This document shows positions 23,001 to 34,520 of a stretch of DNA of 64,000 bases, piece by piece. The notes beneath the pieces were generated by a model. It searched no databases. It was not told the origin of the DNA and saw nothing but the letters and a program-made list of their open reading frames with translations. Positions within the stretch are counted from its first letter, which is position 1. Each line of letters begins with the position of its first letter. The translations under genes were made by a program, and so were the position numbers. This stretch comes from Macrosoma leucophasiata (lineage: Eukaryota; Arthropoda; Insecta; Lepidoptera; Hedylidae). The stretch spans positions 2,604,001 to 2,668,000 of the forward strand of contig JAWQUS010000002.1 in the NCBI GenBank assembly GCA_036365455.1, in the 5' to 3' direction.

Positions 23001-26000
23001 ATGGAGAGGTGAGATTATGTATAGAATTACCGAAGAAGATATGCGGGGTGTACACTGTAAGAAAACGTAACTTCACGCCTGTAATTTCCGAAGGGATAGG
23101 CCGAGGTATATGCATTCAAGCATACAGCAAACACTCACAATTCGCCGGTTACGTTTTGACTTTTGACCATTAACGCCGAGTGACTGGGAAACTTCCAGAA
23201 AATGCAATAATCCCCATAGAACTAAAGATAAAGGATTTTACACCGTTATCTCTGACAGCCCCCGACCCTGAACCCAGGACCCCATTGTAGTAGTAGTGGC
23301 CTACTACTACTAGGCTACTGAGGCAGTTTAAGAATTACTGATATCAGTCTATTCTTTGCCCATTTTTCGGCCTCTTTAAGTACAGTCAATACTATAGGAA
23401 GTATAAAAACATCTAGGCTTATAGACTATCTATAGTATGCACTGGCCATCATTGTGAGCCGCAGTTACTTTTTCCCCTGACTCATGACTTGAAAAAAAAT
23501 CGGCGTGGCGCTATCATATAAGGCAGCGTTTCCTATTTGCCAAGTACCAATGTGACCCGGTACCGGGCTGCCAGAATAAAACCCCGGGTCGCAATAAAAT
23601 TTTGTGACTATGCATTATCTTTTTGACATTATATGCCTTTTTTACCTCTATTATCAATCTTTCTAATGCCTCTTGCCAAAACTTATACATTTAAAAGCTG
23701 GGCTTTCGACACTACCTTAAAAATAAATATAGGTACTTAGACACCACCACAGATCACTATACTAGTCTACGAGACACCGCCTTGAAGTGGAACCCGTACG
23801 TTATTAAAAAGACGCAAGATTATACCTATTTATATTCTCTTTTGCCCAAAACTGTTCAACTGTAACTTTATTGGATATAATGAAGACGACATTTGAATAC
23901 AACATAAGTTAAAAACATAATATATTATGTAGGTATAAATATTTACATATCGTGTAGGCAATCTTTCATCTCGTACCATTTGGTGAGCGACGTTTGTTTG
24001 TTTTTCAAATGTTATCCACGGAACTTTTTGTCTATTTTGAGCTTGTTTTAAACAATGGATTTAGTGTCGAACATTATTGGATTTATGCATGAGTAGTTAT
24101 CGATCTGTAATCGATGTAGGCTATTCATACACTATCTAGGTAAGTAAATAAATAAAATTATAGCTTTGATTTTAGTAGGTACTTACCTTTTGAGAAAAAA
24201 TGATGGGGGGCTGACTGGGAGTTTGATACTTTCTTAAGCTCATTGTTAGATTTGGTCGGGGAGGGGAGAGGGAGAGCAGAAAGGGCCATGACTATTTCTA
24301 GTGTAGACAGGAGATCGAAATGAGTAATTAAATGAAAATGTTGCATATTTTATTAAGTAGGTAGGTACATCACGATAAAAAGAAAAACACTACAGAAAAA
24401 TTTAAGGAAAGACCTCGAAGACAAGAGGTTAGATCGGGGACGTCTTCCATCCCTGCCACATGAGTTATTTATTATTAACTTTATTAAGAAATACAGGAAA
24501 TAATATATCAAATTATTTACTAATATTTTTAATTTGTATTCAAATTATATTACTAATTTTAGAATCTGCTGTTGCAGTAATTCAATCTTATGTAATTTCA
24601 ATCTTAAGAACTTTATATTCTAGAGAAGTTAATTAATGTCAATAAACCATAATCATCCTTATCATTTTATAATCTGTAAAAATGTATCTACCAATGTCAA
24701 ATCTACATTATAGCAGGGAATATGTAGATAATATTAGAGCAACCAATGTTATACAGGCCAATGAAGCATGTGTTAGTACATTAAAATTTGGTAAAATGAC
24801 ACCTTGAGTTAAACATAACTCAAGGTGTTTAAAGGTGTGTTAATTAACAAATTAATTAGGTTTACTACTGACTTTAATTATCAATTATATGCAGTCACTC
24901 ACACGCTGTAAAAGGTTGTCTAAAGCGATATGCATTTTATCTAAGTTGGCGTCATTAACTTAGTTAATTTCACTTTCTACATTAACATTATATTTAGCGT
25001 TCTGTATAATAAATGTTTAATAACATATTAATGTAAATATTACGTAATAATTATATGCCTAGTTATTTACCTTTCTACATAAAGTAATTACAGTAATACC
25101 TCGGACGTATGCGATAGGTGGGGTGGGACCATAGAGCAACACGGGCCACCGGCCGCTGCGGCGGACCGGAGGGGAGTAGCCATAGGCTTATGATCGATGC
25201 AAAATAGTCTGTCATATTTTGCGGGGGGAACTACGTGTTATACACACACACTACAAAGATCGTCTTTTACTACGAAACTCACACCTTGACTTTAACAAAA
25301 TACATAAACGATTTTACGCACACATTTAAACATCTGGGCGACAGGCGTAGGACCATTTGGTCTTGTACTTTGACAGAGGGGAAAGCCTGCATCGGGCTAC
25401 TCCCCTCCGGTCCGCCGCGGCCGCTGGCCCGTGTTGCTCTATGGGTGGGACCAAGCGAGTAGTTTATGTAAGTCGAATTCGCGTATGTCGGGCTTCACCT
25501 TTGATTATAAACAAAGAGTATACAAATTGCTTATAAATACTAGGTTCAAATTACTATTTTTTTGATCTTTTGATGACACAATTAAAGGTAAATCAATAAT
25601 GTATATTTGAACTTCTCGTAAACCGAAGACTGACCGAGCGGAGTGGGGAAACCGATGCGCGGTGGTATGATAAAAAAAATCGCGTATTTCGGAATTCGCG
25701 TAAAACGAGGTAGCGTAAGTCGGAGTAGATATTACCTACTGTAGGTGCTTACTGAATTTAAGAAAACAGAAAAAACATTTACTTAAAGGTATGCATGATA
25801 ATTTAAGCAAGCCTAAAGAGGAGAGTAGTTTTCCTTTCCAAACTATGGGTCTTCGCTTGTTGCTATTGTATGTGAAACACTTACTTGCTAATTTTCTCTT
25901 TATCCGCATTTGGGCCGATACGGCTACGAACAATTCAAATTACCTATTAGAAATCAGTTATCATATTTTTCTCGCGAACTGAGGGATAATTATTTGAAAT

Positions 26001-29000
26001 CAATTATCATATTTTTCTCGCGAGCTGAGCTGATCGAGGGATTTTGTGTTAAACACCCAAACTTCTGAGGGCCCGGAATGGGGAGGTTGAAAGCGACTTG
26101 CAAATAGTCAGACTAATTCGACGATGTTCAAATGTTGTAAGTACTTGTAATTTCGAGGTCCCGGTCTGCCGGGAATTGGAAGCCCTACCTGTAGGTAAAT
26201 GGTCGCGGTATTCGCTATCGTATTGTTTCGGTAACATATGAGACTCAAAGAGATGCAGCGTATCTGCATGCCGTTATGAGTCCTTTATTTTTTGTGTAGG
26301 TACCTACCTACATGTTTAAAAGGCTTTAGTTAAGAAGTGCATGCTCATTTACCATTTTACGTAATATTTATATACTCTTTGTTTATCACATAAAAATTAT
26401 GTTTATTAAGACCGGTTTTATCACTTGTCCATCAGATATACGCCGCAGAAGATCGACATAGAGTTCCGCCTGCAGCCGTTCGTGCCGGAGTACGTGCCGG
26501 CGGTGGGCGACTCGGACGCCTTTATCAAAGTCACCACGCCCGCGTGCGCACTGCGAGACAAGCCGCTCGATGACAATACGCTGGAGTTTATCGATAACTT
26601 GGGTGAGTGCCTGCTACAAAGACGCCTCAGAAAGTTCAATAAGATCGAAAATAAAAAGAAATATGGGTACCTACGAATACATAGGTCACTGATGTATGCA
26701 CATGTTATAAGACATGAGAACATGTTTTGTTAACTGCCTCGGTAGCCTAGTGGTAGCAGGCCACTACTACTACGCTGAGGTCCTGGGTTCGATTCCCGGG
26801 TAGGAGGTTATCAGAGATTGTGGTGTAAAGACCTTTATCTCTGGTTCTATTGGGATTTTTCCTTTTTCTGGAAATTTCCCAGTACCTCGAAGTTTGGTAA
26901 TGTGCCCGGCGATGTCAACAGGCTCGCCACCTGTTACATGGGCCAAAAACGTAACCGGCGAATCGTGGGTGTTTGCACATGCAATGTTTGAATACATGCA
27001 TTTACCTCTGCCTACCCCTTCGGGGATTACAGGTGTGAAGTTACGTAACATGCTTTGTATTTCGCTGGAGAAATAGAGTCGTAAAGTTATGTTGACTAAC
27101 AAAACTAGACTACCTATCATATTTATGCACATAACATCTGTGACATCTACCGTACTAAATACCGACTTCCCAGTCGGTAAATAAACCCAGTTACATTGTT
27201 TGACTTTATTATCTTTGTAGCTGAAATGATCTAGAATGAAATATGCGGACGCAAAAGGATGTTTGGCACAGATAGCTCGAGAATCTCTGTATATGTATAC
27301 AAATTTATGTATACACATGCAACTTCACGCATTATAAATGGTTATTTTGGGATAGATCTATTGAACTAATCGATTTATTGGCAAATTAAATGGACATTAC
27401 AATCGTTTTGCTGTCAAATCCTTTTTTTGTCGATGGTGTTTGTTTTGTTGAATGCTTTGTCCGTTCATGACCCAAATCCGCCCAAAGGCAAAATAATAAA
27501 TTACATATCCTCGTGGCCATTTTGAGCTCCTTGAGTATCGAGACGTTAGCACGTTTCGCAGTCCAGGGAATGCGCAGTATCCTAGTCCAGCACCACATTT
27601 CGAAAGCATTTACCCGACTACGGTCATTAGCTTGGCGAGCAAGTTCAAATCAAGTTTTAAGATTTACCTTATCGTACTTAATTTACAATAACATTAAATG
27701 AAAGACGTAATTTATTTTAAATTTGAGAATCCAGGATTACCTGAGCAGGATTCTTATAAAATAGCTCGTGCGCCTGCCTGTCTGCCCGTATGTCACAGCC
27801 GATTTTCTCCGAAAGTGCTGGATCGATTGAGTTGAAGTTTTGGTTCACACATGAAGGTACCTTAGTAGTCAGTGAAAATGATATCTGGTTAACAGTCCCA
27901 CAGCCCATATATGGGCTGTTTAATTGTTAAAACAATTGTGGACTGTCAACCTGGTAAGAGTGTGAACGATTCCAGGTCTAAGGGTTCTGGACGAACCGGC
28001 GGCGGAGCAGAGCGACTCCGCCCTCCTGCACCTGCAGCTGAGGGCTATCTCCAAGACGTCCAGCGCTAAGGGCACCGTAGTGAGTATCAATTTTATTGTT
28101 CTTGATTCTACATGTCACTTGTGTTTATTTATGTTTACTATACTAGTGACGTCATATGACAGATAAACGCCACGATGGCTGGCAATGTTTTCATTCGTTC
28201 ACGTAAAGTAGATTTTTAAAATAAAGTTTCATTGACTTGTGGCTTGTTTAAAATAAGGTGTCAGCTAGCTTATTGCTTCTACCCCTCAAGTTAATTCTTC
28301 TTTGACAGTTTACGCGGAAAATAGAGGAAGCGGAGAAGAATCCGAAGGCGATCGAGCGCTGGATCAAGGACGTGAGCGAGCTGCACATGTCCAAGCCCGC
28401 GCCCACCGTCTCCTACACCAGGTGAGGGCAAGGTGCAGTGGCTGGTCTGAGGGGAAGAGGGTAGAGGGTTTTGAGTGGCAAACAATCATGCAGTTCACGT
28501 GGATGTTAAGTGACATCTGCAGCCTATGGTAATCTTCAGGTAAACTACAGGTCAAAATGCAGATGCGTTGACACCCCTGAGACCTTAGTGGTTGTATCTA
28601 TGATAGTTATTACAGGGCCATACAAGGGGTCCTTAGGGTCATGACCTCCTCCAAATTCATGCCGGTATCTAGTGTTATCGCAGGACGTTTTATTGTCCAC
28701 CTTGCATTATTTACATTAAAAGAGTGTAGCCTCATAGAGGGTAACCCACCAATCTCCCCATGGCCCCACCAACCATCCTGGTTATATGGGCCGAATCTCG
28801 GGAGATGCGCGCCCGAACCGCTCCTCGCCTATGTCGCGCGCGCATCTGTTCTTGACTCCCTACAAGTTCTTTACTCTCAGTGTTTACATGCGTCCCTAGT
28901 GTCACTCTCCCCTTTCTGGGGCATAGAGGGAAAAGAAAAATTAAAAAAAATAAAATATCAGATAAACAATCTAATCTGCTAACTCGAATTTGGAACTATT

Positions 29001-29835
29001 TTAAATTGGCGTGCGTTATTCTCGCTAAGGCTGGTTTTAGTCTTACGCCGACGCCACGCGCACCGTCAGCGCTGATGGCCGAGATATCGCACCTTGAAGA
29101 AGCGTTTTCGAATGACGCGTAGCTTATCAGCGCGCACGGTGGTCAGCGCTGATAGCTACGCGGCCACACGTGTCGCGCGTCGGCCCCGCGTAGTTGTCGG
29201 CGCTGACGGTCGCACGAGCGCCTCCGCTTTCAATGAGCGTTCTAGTGTCGAGCGGAGCGCACGTCGTCAGCGCGTACAGTCATGGCGACTCGCGAAGTGG
29301 ATACAGTAAGGCGGTCAGTACGATACTAAAACGAGCCACGTTAAGCTTCAGCGCTGACAAACTACGCGCTGAGCTATGAGCGCTGACGGTGCGCGTGCCG
29401 TCGGCGTAAGACTAAAACCAGCCTTAAACTCGAAGTTGACTTGAATGATCTCAATATTCTCAGGGATGATATTTATGTTTCGGTTGGTGGTTATTTGTAG
29501 TTAGCAGATTATTTTTAGCCGACGAAATATTGAAACGTATTTTCAGCAGAATATTTTTATTTGTCAACAGCAAAATGCCCGATATAGACAGCCTTATGGA
29601 GGAATGGCCGGAATCAATGGAGGACACCCTCAACGAAGTGGGCTTCCCTCCTGCCAACCTCGATTGCAGTCTGTCTGAGTATGTCGACTTGGTCTGCGCA
29701 ATCTTCGATATCCCGGTAGCCGCGGGTTCGCTGAGTGACAGGATCCAGGCGTTGCATTTGCTGTTCAGTCTGTACTCTGCTGTGAAGAATTCGCAATTGT
29801 ATGCTGATAGGCAGAAGGAGGAGAAATCCGGATGA
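20006..29835 (+). CDS. IFT46: Intraflagellar transport protein 46 (IFT-B core), 7 exons
   Basis: Exons 20006-20248, 21757-21859, 22799-22967, 26436-26602, 27976-28079, 28309-28421 and 29571-29835 join with consistent phases (total 1164 nt, 387 residues, stop TGA at 29833-29835). All junctions are GT-AG with donors close to GTRAGT except GTAATC after exon 2. Residues 1-147 are variable, with an acidic Ser/Asp tract (about 58-70). Residues 148-380 match the conserved IFT46 domain: [56 protein letters not shown]-like [37 protein letters not shown]46 is part of the IFT-B1 complex, binds IFT52/IFT88 in other organisms, and carries cargo in cilia; in insects this means sensory neurons and sperm. 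The longer N-terminus than the vertebrate protein (about 300 residues) is not unusual. Introns carry many repeats. The second-exon donor is the weakest call. Confidence 0.9.
20817..20925 (+). mobile_element. SINE C copy (tRNA-like head, TTTCTTTCCATTTTTC tail)
   Basis: ACTTCGGTAGCTGAGATAGC through GGGTTCGGGTCCCGCTCGAA forms a tRNA-like unit: ends CTTCG/CGAAG pair, and a B box is present. It is followed by GTCAAATTTTTCTTTCCATT, exactly as after the tRNA-like unit at 34133-34209 (opposite strand). Lies in IFT46 intron 1. Confidence 0.55.
21283..21418. mobile_element. Short foldback MITE in IFT46 intron 1
   Basis: The left half (GGCTGGTTGCACCAAGATGT, ...GATTTCACATCC) is repeated inverted in the right half (GGATGTCAAATG..., ATCTTAGTACAACCCAGGCT), so nearly the whole 136 bp can fold on itself. 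The same family, enlarged by insertions, is at 34033-34520. Flanks suggest a TA-containing target site (TAA on both sides). Confidence 0.6.
21905..22420 (+). mobile_element. Two tandem retroposon 1 copies in IFT46 intron 2
   Basis: First copy 21905-22165: starts TTTTTACTGGTGGTAGCG, diverged, and ends at GTTTGCCACTT without a poly-A. Second copy from about 22166: lacks the first 50 bp, continues CATTACCTAATATACTTGCC to a clean CATAAAAAAAA end. Intron 2 is 939 bp and more than half is this pair. Confidence 0.65.
23062..23335 (-). mobile_element. SINE B copy, diverged
   Basis: Read on the minus strand: head CTGCCTCAGTAGCCTAGTAG, B-box region TGGGTTCAGGGTCGGG, then TGTCAGAGATAACGGTG and the ...CGTAACCGGCG AATTG body to the GTGAAGTTACG end. 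Lies in IFT46 intron 3. Confidence 0.65.
23340..25121. other. Gap inside IFT46 intron 3; no gene seen
   Basis: AT-rich intronic DNA. No coding exon or recognisable repeat was found. IFT46 phases need no extra exon here. Confidence 0.45.
25130..25443. mobile_element. hAT-type MITE, copy 1, perfect 8-bp target duplication
   Basis: Ends CATAGAGCAACACGGGCC and GGCCCGTGTTGCTCTATG are long inverted repeats (about 50 bp, extending through the GGAGGGGAGTAGCC motif). The flanks are GGTGGGAC at 25122-25129 and again at 25444-25451, a perfect 8-bp duplication, which is the hAT-superfamily pattern. The interior has no coding capacity. Five more copies lie at 31107, 41864, 44956, 54321 and 56693. Confidence 0.85.
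26731..27046 (+). mobile_element. SINE B, complete, with 12-bp target duplication
   Basis: The head TGCCTCGGTAGCCTAGTGGT contains an A box, and GGGTTCGATTCCCGGGTAGG a B box. The body runs to the conserved 3' end GGATTACAGGTGTGAAGTTAC. The flanks AACATGTTTTGT (26719-26730) and AACATGCTTTGT (27047-27058) agree in 11 of 12 bases. Lies in IFT46 intron 4. Other copies: 14865 (fragment), 23062, 37160, 38958. Confidence 0.8.
27047..27975. other. Remainder of IFT46 intron 4
   Basis: No exon seen. The stretch 27725-27910 (CGCCTGCCTGTCTGCCCGTA, GATCGATTGAGTTGAAGTTT) looks like a common decayed lepidopteran dispersed repeat; family not assigned. Confidence 0.35.
28472..28628 (-). mobile_element. Diverged retroposon 1 fragment
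   Basis: GTGGCAAACAATCATGCAGT followed by GTTAAGTGACATCTGCAGCC and a ...TTACAGGGCCATACA end on the plus strand corresponds to the 3' half of retroposon 1 in minus orientation. It has no clear head. Lies in IFT46 intron 6. Confidence 0.5.
29028..29424. mobile_element. GC-rich MITE with 46-bp TIRs, TA target, in IFT46 intron 6
   Basis: Left end AGGCTGGTTTTAGTCTTACG and right end CGTAAGACTAAAACCAGCCT continue as inverted repeats for 46 bp with one mismatch, ending at CGTCAGCGCT. The flanks are TA on both sides (29026-29027, 29425-29426), which fits a Tc1/mariner-type target. The interior is unusually CpG-rich and carries many GCGCTGAC/GTCAGCGC words in both directions. The outer AGGCTGG resembles the ends at 21283 and 34033. 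Confidence 0.7.
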
Positions 29836-29936
29836 ATTCTATTGTAAAAAATAAGTTTCATCCTTTAATTTTTATGTGCCCAAAAAAGTTTCAAGCAGGT
29901 TCGCTCAGAGACTCAAACGCTACATGTCCCTTGCTG

Positions 29937-30000
29937 TTCCACTCCTGAGGCCTAAGATGTTATGCCTCTGTGCCGGGAATTACAGGGCCGTACATTAATT
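29937..30000 (-). mobile_element. Short retroposon 1 fragment
   Basis: CACTCCTGAGGCCTAAGATG through TTACAGGGCCGTACATTA is the middle of retroposon 1 (minus orientation). It lies about 100 bp after the IFT46 stop, so it may be part of its 3' UTR. Confidence 0.55.
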
Positions 30001-30225
30001 TTTTAAGGAAGCACGCATGGCCCCGCCGCTGGTGGAGATGGGCAGCGATCTACTCGGTTATTTAACCGAGTAGATTAATTATTTAAATAATTTGCTATGC
30101 TTTTGGATCCCTGGAAAGTTATTCGATGGTACCTATATCTTGAAATATGTAGGTATATGTATTTATTTTAGACATGACTATTACAGGAATAGTAGGGAAC
30201 CCCAGGATGCTATTTTTGTATTTAC

Positions 30226-30320
30226 TCGAGCGCGTCAGATTAAGATATGGGACATACCTTGCACTCTGTTGGTTACCTACACTAAATCTTGTTTGTATAT
30301 TAATATAGAGACGCGCTCGA
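30226..30320. repeat. 95-bp unit with 11-bp inverted ends
   Basis: TCGAGCGCGTC (30226) and GACGCGCTCGA (30310-30320) are a perfect inverted pair. The inner sequence GCGCGTCAGATTAAGATATG recurs near 51940 beside the long hairpin at 51973, so this is a dispersed element, probably a miniature TIR transposon. Confidence 0.45.
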
Positions 30321-30397
30321 AAGGTAGCCCTTAAAAAAAGTCAAAGGTTCGCTACGATCAAAGTCATTCCTTAGACTACATAATATTGAATGTACAC

Positions 30398-30465
30398 AAT
30401 AAATATAAAGAATCATTGAAGTGATTCTTGTATATTGCCCATTGTATATTTTTCTATAAAATAAA
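30398..30465 (+). terminator. Possible IFT46 poly-A signals
   Basis: AATAAA occurs at 30398-30403 and 30460-30465, with T-rich sequence after the second. These are the first clear hexamers after the IFT46 stop, which would give a 3' UTR of about 600 bases. Inference only. Confidence 0.3.
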
Positions 30466-30659
30466 GTGTAAGGAACAATACAACGGTCTTGTTTTTTATT
30501 TAGCAAATTGGGTACCTCTTAATTGTAAGTAATAATGAAATAACTATAAAACAACACTAAGGGCGAGATTCACACACGGTACTTAGGTTTAAGGTATTTT
30601 GAATGAAAGTAAAATTTTTAAAATGAGTTATTTAGGACCCACGACCTGGTGGAGGTTGC

Positions 30660-31098
30660 GGGCAATCGCTGGATGAGGGCGGCCCAGGACCATTTGTTGT
30701 GGCTATCTTTAGGGGGCCTTTGTTCAACAGTTGACGTCTTTTGGCTGGAATGATAATGATTAAACTGAAAGAGCTTCATATCTACAACACAAAATATGTT
30801 TTAACAGTCGGACTTTTGAAAGTCAGTCTTGTGAATCTCACCTTTAGATCTTTTGATCTCAGGAGGATCTATGGGTCATAGCTCAGTACACCCACTCAAG
30901 ACCCGACAGCACCGCCTCGTTTTACAGCGTCCACTCGTTGTCGACGAATGGTCCACGGGTGAACGATGCGATGTTACTTGTGAACCACTCGCGGACGGCG
31001 CGCGGTCCACTTGGGAACAGCGCGTTGGCAATGCGAAGTCAACGCAAGGCAAGCTAGTGGTCCACTCGCCGTCCGCGCGTTGACGGCTTGCGTAATGA
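30660..31098. other. Gap; LINE-tail trace and GC-rich stretch
   Basis: GTTCAACAGTTGACGTCTTT at about 30722-30741 (compare 22497) is the worn tail of a lepidopteran LINE. 30890-31085 is GC-rich with several ORFs that have no recognisable product. Confidence 0.35.
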
Positions 31099-31106
31099 GC
31101 TTAGAC

Positions 31107-31397
31107 CATAGAGCAACAACGGAGGGGAGTAGCCATATACAGGCTTTCCCATCTGTTAAAGTACAAGCCCAAAGGGGCCTATACCTGTCGCCTAGATGTT
31201 TAAATGTGTGCGTGAAATTGTTTCTGTATTTTGTAAAAGTCAAGGTGCGAGTTTCGTAGTAATAGACGATTTTTGTAGTGTGCGTGTGTCGCACGCATTT
31301 CCCCTCGCAAAACATGACAGATTGTTTTGCATCGGTAATATACGCTATGGCTACTCCCCTCCAGTCCGCCGCGACCGGTGGCCCGTGTTGCTCTATG
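31107..31397. mobile_element. hAT-type MITE, copy 2
   Basis: Ends CATAGAGCAACAACGGAGGG and CCGGTGGCCCGTGTTGCTCTATG-type as in copy 1, with the left TIR shortened by an internal deletion. The flanking octamers GCTTAGAC and GTGTAGAC agree at six of eight positions. Confidence 0.75.
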
Positions 31398-33841
31398 GTG
31401 TAGACCGATCGAGGCGGTCGGGCGCTGGTCGGGTACCGGGTGGCCATAGTGAGCTATAACCCGTAATGTAAGGGTGTACTCATTCTGTAACGAGGATAAG
31501 TATATAAATAATACACAGATTTCACTTCGTATCGAGTGTAATAATGATTTCATAACGCGTTGTATCATTGTCACACGACTGAGATCTAATTAACACATAA
31601 CTGTATACTAGTTGGAAGACTGTATTATGATAATGATCTGCTTATATATAACGTCCTAAGATTGAATTTGATATTTCTTACATACCTATGATTTTGCAAC
31701 GGTAGCGCGGTACATATGGCATCAGATGAATGAGATTAAACATATGAAAGCGATTGTAAAATGTATTTATGGGCAAACCTGAAGCCCTATTTACTGTCTT
31801 ATTCATGCTATAAGTTCTCGATTATGCCGCTTGCGTACAACTTGCATTTTGGTGAGTTTCCTAAAATATCAAGATTTACAAAAAAAAATTGTTAAAAAGG
31901 TAATATTGTAATAAAATGATAAAAAAAAATGGTCATAAAGATAATAAATGATAAACAAAAAATGCAAATAAATATGAATCGGAACTTTAACAAAGGAAGA
32001 ACAACGGCAAAAGATTACTTGGAAGTAAATTTTTACAAAAAAAAAAATACATAGCTTTTCAATTCAGACGCTAGGGACTACATAACCGAAATAACTTTTT
32101 TTCTTAATTAATAAATAATGAATCAATTGTTAAACACCATAAAAAAATAAATTTCGATACATTTCACTGGTTTATAAAATAATTTTCAGTAAAATTGTTA
32201 CACCTGATCACAACATTAAAGGAGACGTTCCAAAATGTATGGAGCTTGGGCACCTTGTACACTATATTGAGAGAAAAAGCATAAAATACTAAATCATTTT
32301 CAGCTATTCAAATCGTTTATTAGACCTTCAATTAATTGTCGTAAGTATATTTGAAAAACAAGAATGTCATAGTAGCAATATAGCGACATATTGTTGTCAT
32401 ACAAAAACTACATAAAATAAATATTTCCGACAAAAAAACAACCATTCAATTTTTTTTATAGTATTTTTCCATGATTTTATGTATTTTTTTCTATCTTTTG
32501 ATATCGTAACAAGGTGTGGGCCCAACGTGGAACTTGTCTTTTCTAAGTGAACTCAATTTAATTGTAAAATCTTATAAACACGTAAAATATCGAAAATTCG
32601 GCATTTCTACAGATCGACCCGATTGTACTTAGGACGTAAAATATTCAGCATATGCTAGTAGTGACATTTAAATAAGACATTTAGTGAATAGACTAGACTA
32701 ATAATAATTGGTGTCTTCTTCAATTGTGAACATTATTGAATTTATTTTGTTAAATTAATGACTGCCAGTATAGTACATCTGAGTACCTAGTGGGGATTAC
32801 ACAAAATGATATTCGAATTACTTCACCATCGCGTTGATCGAAATACCAACAATAATCGTCAAAACTAGTATGTCGGCCTACAGTTCACAAAAAAGTTGTT
32901 TCATTTTGGGCCTACTCATAAAAAACATAAGCCAAAAGAGCTAACATTTCTCCTAAATACTAGAGTAGAGTATTAGAGAAAAATAAAGTATCTTTTATTG
33001 ACTCGATAGTACAAATTATCTTTCTCTCTATCTTGTTGTTTTTTTTTTATTTTGTGGCAAATGTTACTTCTTTCTTTCTTTTTTTCTTTATTAAATAGCA
33101 CATACCTAATAACTTTAGGGCAATTCTGTTAAAATCTGGTGAAAACTTTACTTCATTTCGTTGCAAAAAGTTAGGGATTTTTAAAACGGCGGTTGAAAAT
33201 CGCAACCATTTTGCAAAAACTTTGTTACATTAGAACAAAACGACATAAAATTGACTAAAATTTTGATAGTTGAATACTGTTTGGAATCACTTCAACTATT
33301 CATGAACAATTGGCTGAGGCTCTACACATATCTGAAACAGCTCCTTTTGTTGCAGATTGTTGTCACTAGACTGCGCCGTATCGTTTCCATACAAATTATT
33401 AATTCAACGCGTTCGAAATAGTTCGAATACATAGAAATCTCGCAGTAGGCGCGTAAGTCTCATACATAGTACTAGCATATTCTGAACTGAATAGTAACTC
33501 TATGGGCAGTGCAATCACTGTATTACAAATAAATATTGCAGAAAATTATTATTATTAAAACCATTAATGGACATTCTATCAACCGCACAGTCATATTCAA
33601 CAAACAAATGTAAACAATTATTTTTACAACTAAGAAGAATAATTTTAAAACATAATCGGAGGCGGTGGTCTGTTTAGATTTTGAAATATTGTAAAAATCA
33701 CTAAATATCAGCTTCACTAAGAATTTAATAAGAATATGAAGGCTTTGATACTAAAATCTGTATTTCAAATATAATTTAATTTTGTATTTAATTGTACCAT
33801 TCCAATTGAATATCTCGATTTATTAGTTTATTTTTTTTGTA
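31398..33841. other. Long AT-rich gap; nothing supported
   Basis: About 2.4 kb of AT-rich DNA with poly-A/T runs. No exon, RNA gene or clear repeat boundary was found. TTAAAGGAGACGTTCCAAAA (about 32217) resembles AAAGGAGACAGTCCGAATTG (about 35457), hinting at a decayed shared repeat. Confidence 0.4.
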
Positions 33842-33958
33842 AGCACCGCCAACATTTTTTTAACTACCAATGGTTGACTGACAGAGAGCGCTGGAAGCGT
33901 TAAGTCCGCCATTTGTACCGATATTTTATTGATGCAATAAAGAATAAATAAATAAATA
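33842..33958 (+). mobile_element. LINE 3' tail with AATAAATA repeats
   Basis: AGCGTTAAGTCCGCCATTTG then GATGCAATAAAGAATAAATA: same tail as 17585-17675. Strongly 5'-truncated. Confidence 0.55.
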
Positions 33959-34032
33959 ATTTAAGAACACCATCTGTTCAAAGATTTCGGACATTTAACG
34001 ATACCCAGGTAACGTCAACGTCAAAATTGTTT

Positions 34033-34520
34033 AGGCTGGGTTGCACCACGATATTTGTTCTAATTATTGTAACATTTCACATCTTCTCTAACTTTAACAG
34101 ATTTCTTTAAAGAAAAATGGAAAGAAAAATTTGACTTCAGGCGAGACTCGAACTCGCGACCTACTGGGAATCTAGTCCAGCCGCTCTTCCAATTGAGCTA
34201 CTGAAGCCCTGCCCGATTTGTCAAATCTTTCCTTCACATCTATTGCATTGCTTTATGGTAGCAGCAGCGCCATCTATTACCAACTATGCTAGTTAGGCAA
34301 CCGATATAATAGACTTTTCAGTTTATTGAATATCGTAAAAATATCGTATTTTTAAAGAAAAATGGAAAGAAAAAGCCTGAAGTCAATTTTTTCTTTCCAT
34401 TTTTCTTTAAAAATAAAATATATTTCACAAGCATGTGTTAATGCGAAATAATATAAAACAGATTTCTTTAAGTTAGAGAAGGACGTGAAATGTTACAACA
34501 AGCACCACCAACCCAGCCTT
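34033..34520. mobile_element. Foldback MITE carrying an inserted SINE C and a palindrome
   Basis: The outer ends GGCTGGGTTGCACC and CCAACCCAGCC, with inner arms TGTAACATTTCACATCTTCT and GACGTGAAATGTTACAAC, are the same family as 21283-21418. TTTA flanks both ends. Inside are the tRNA-like unit of SINE C (34133-34209, minus) and a near-perfect palindrome (34346-34429) whose arms contain GAAAAATGGAAAGAAAAA and its complement. Confidence 0.6.
34133..34209 (-). mobile_element. SINE C head: tRNA-like sequence
   Basis: On the minus strand GGCTTCAGTAGCTCAATTGG through GCGAGTTCGAGTCTCGCC gives a tRNA-like fold: ends GGCTTCA/TGAAGTC pair, the D arm GCTC/GAGC pairs, and the T arm GCGAG/CTCGC pairs. 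The anticodon stem has a mismatch. It is followed by GTCAAATTTTTCTTTCCATT, shared with the unit at 20817, so I read it as a SINE head rather than a working tRNA gene. Confidence 0.6.

Noticed and set aside
30853..31083. GC-rich ORFs near 31 kb as a gene
   Set aside because: Open in several frames with no protein motif; more likely repeat-derived.
34133..34209. Functional tRNA gene
   Set aside because: Anticodon stem mismatch, and the same head-plus-tail unit recurs at 20817, so it is a SINE head.
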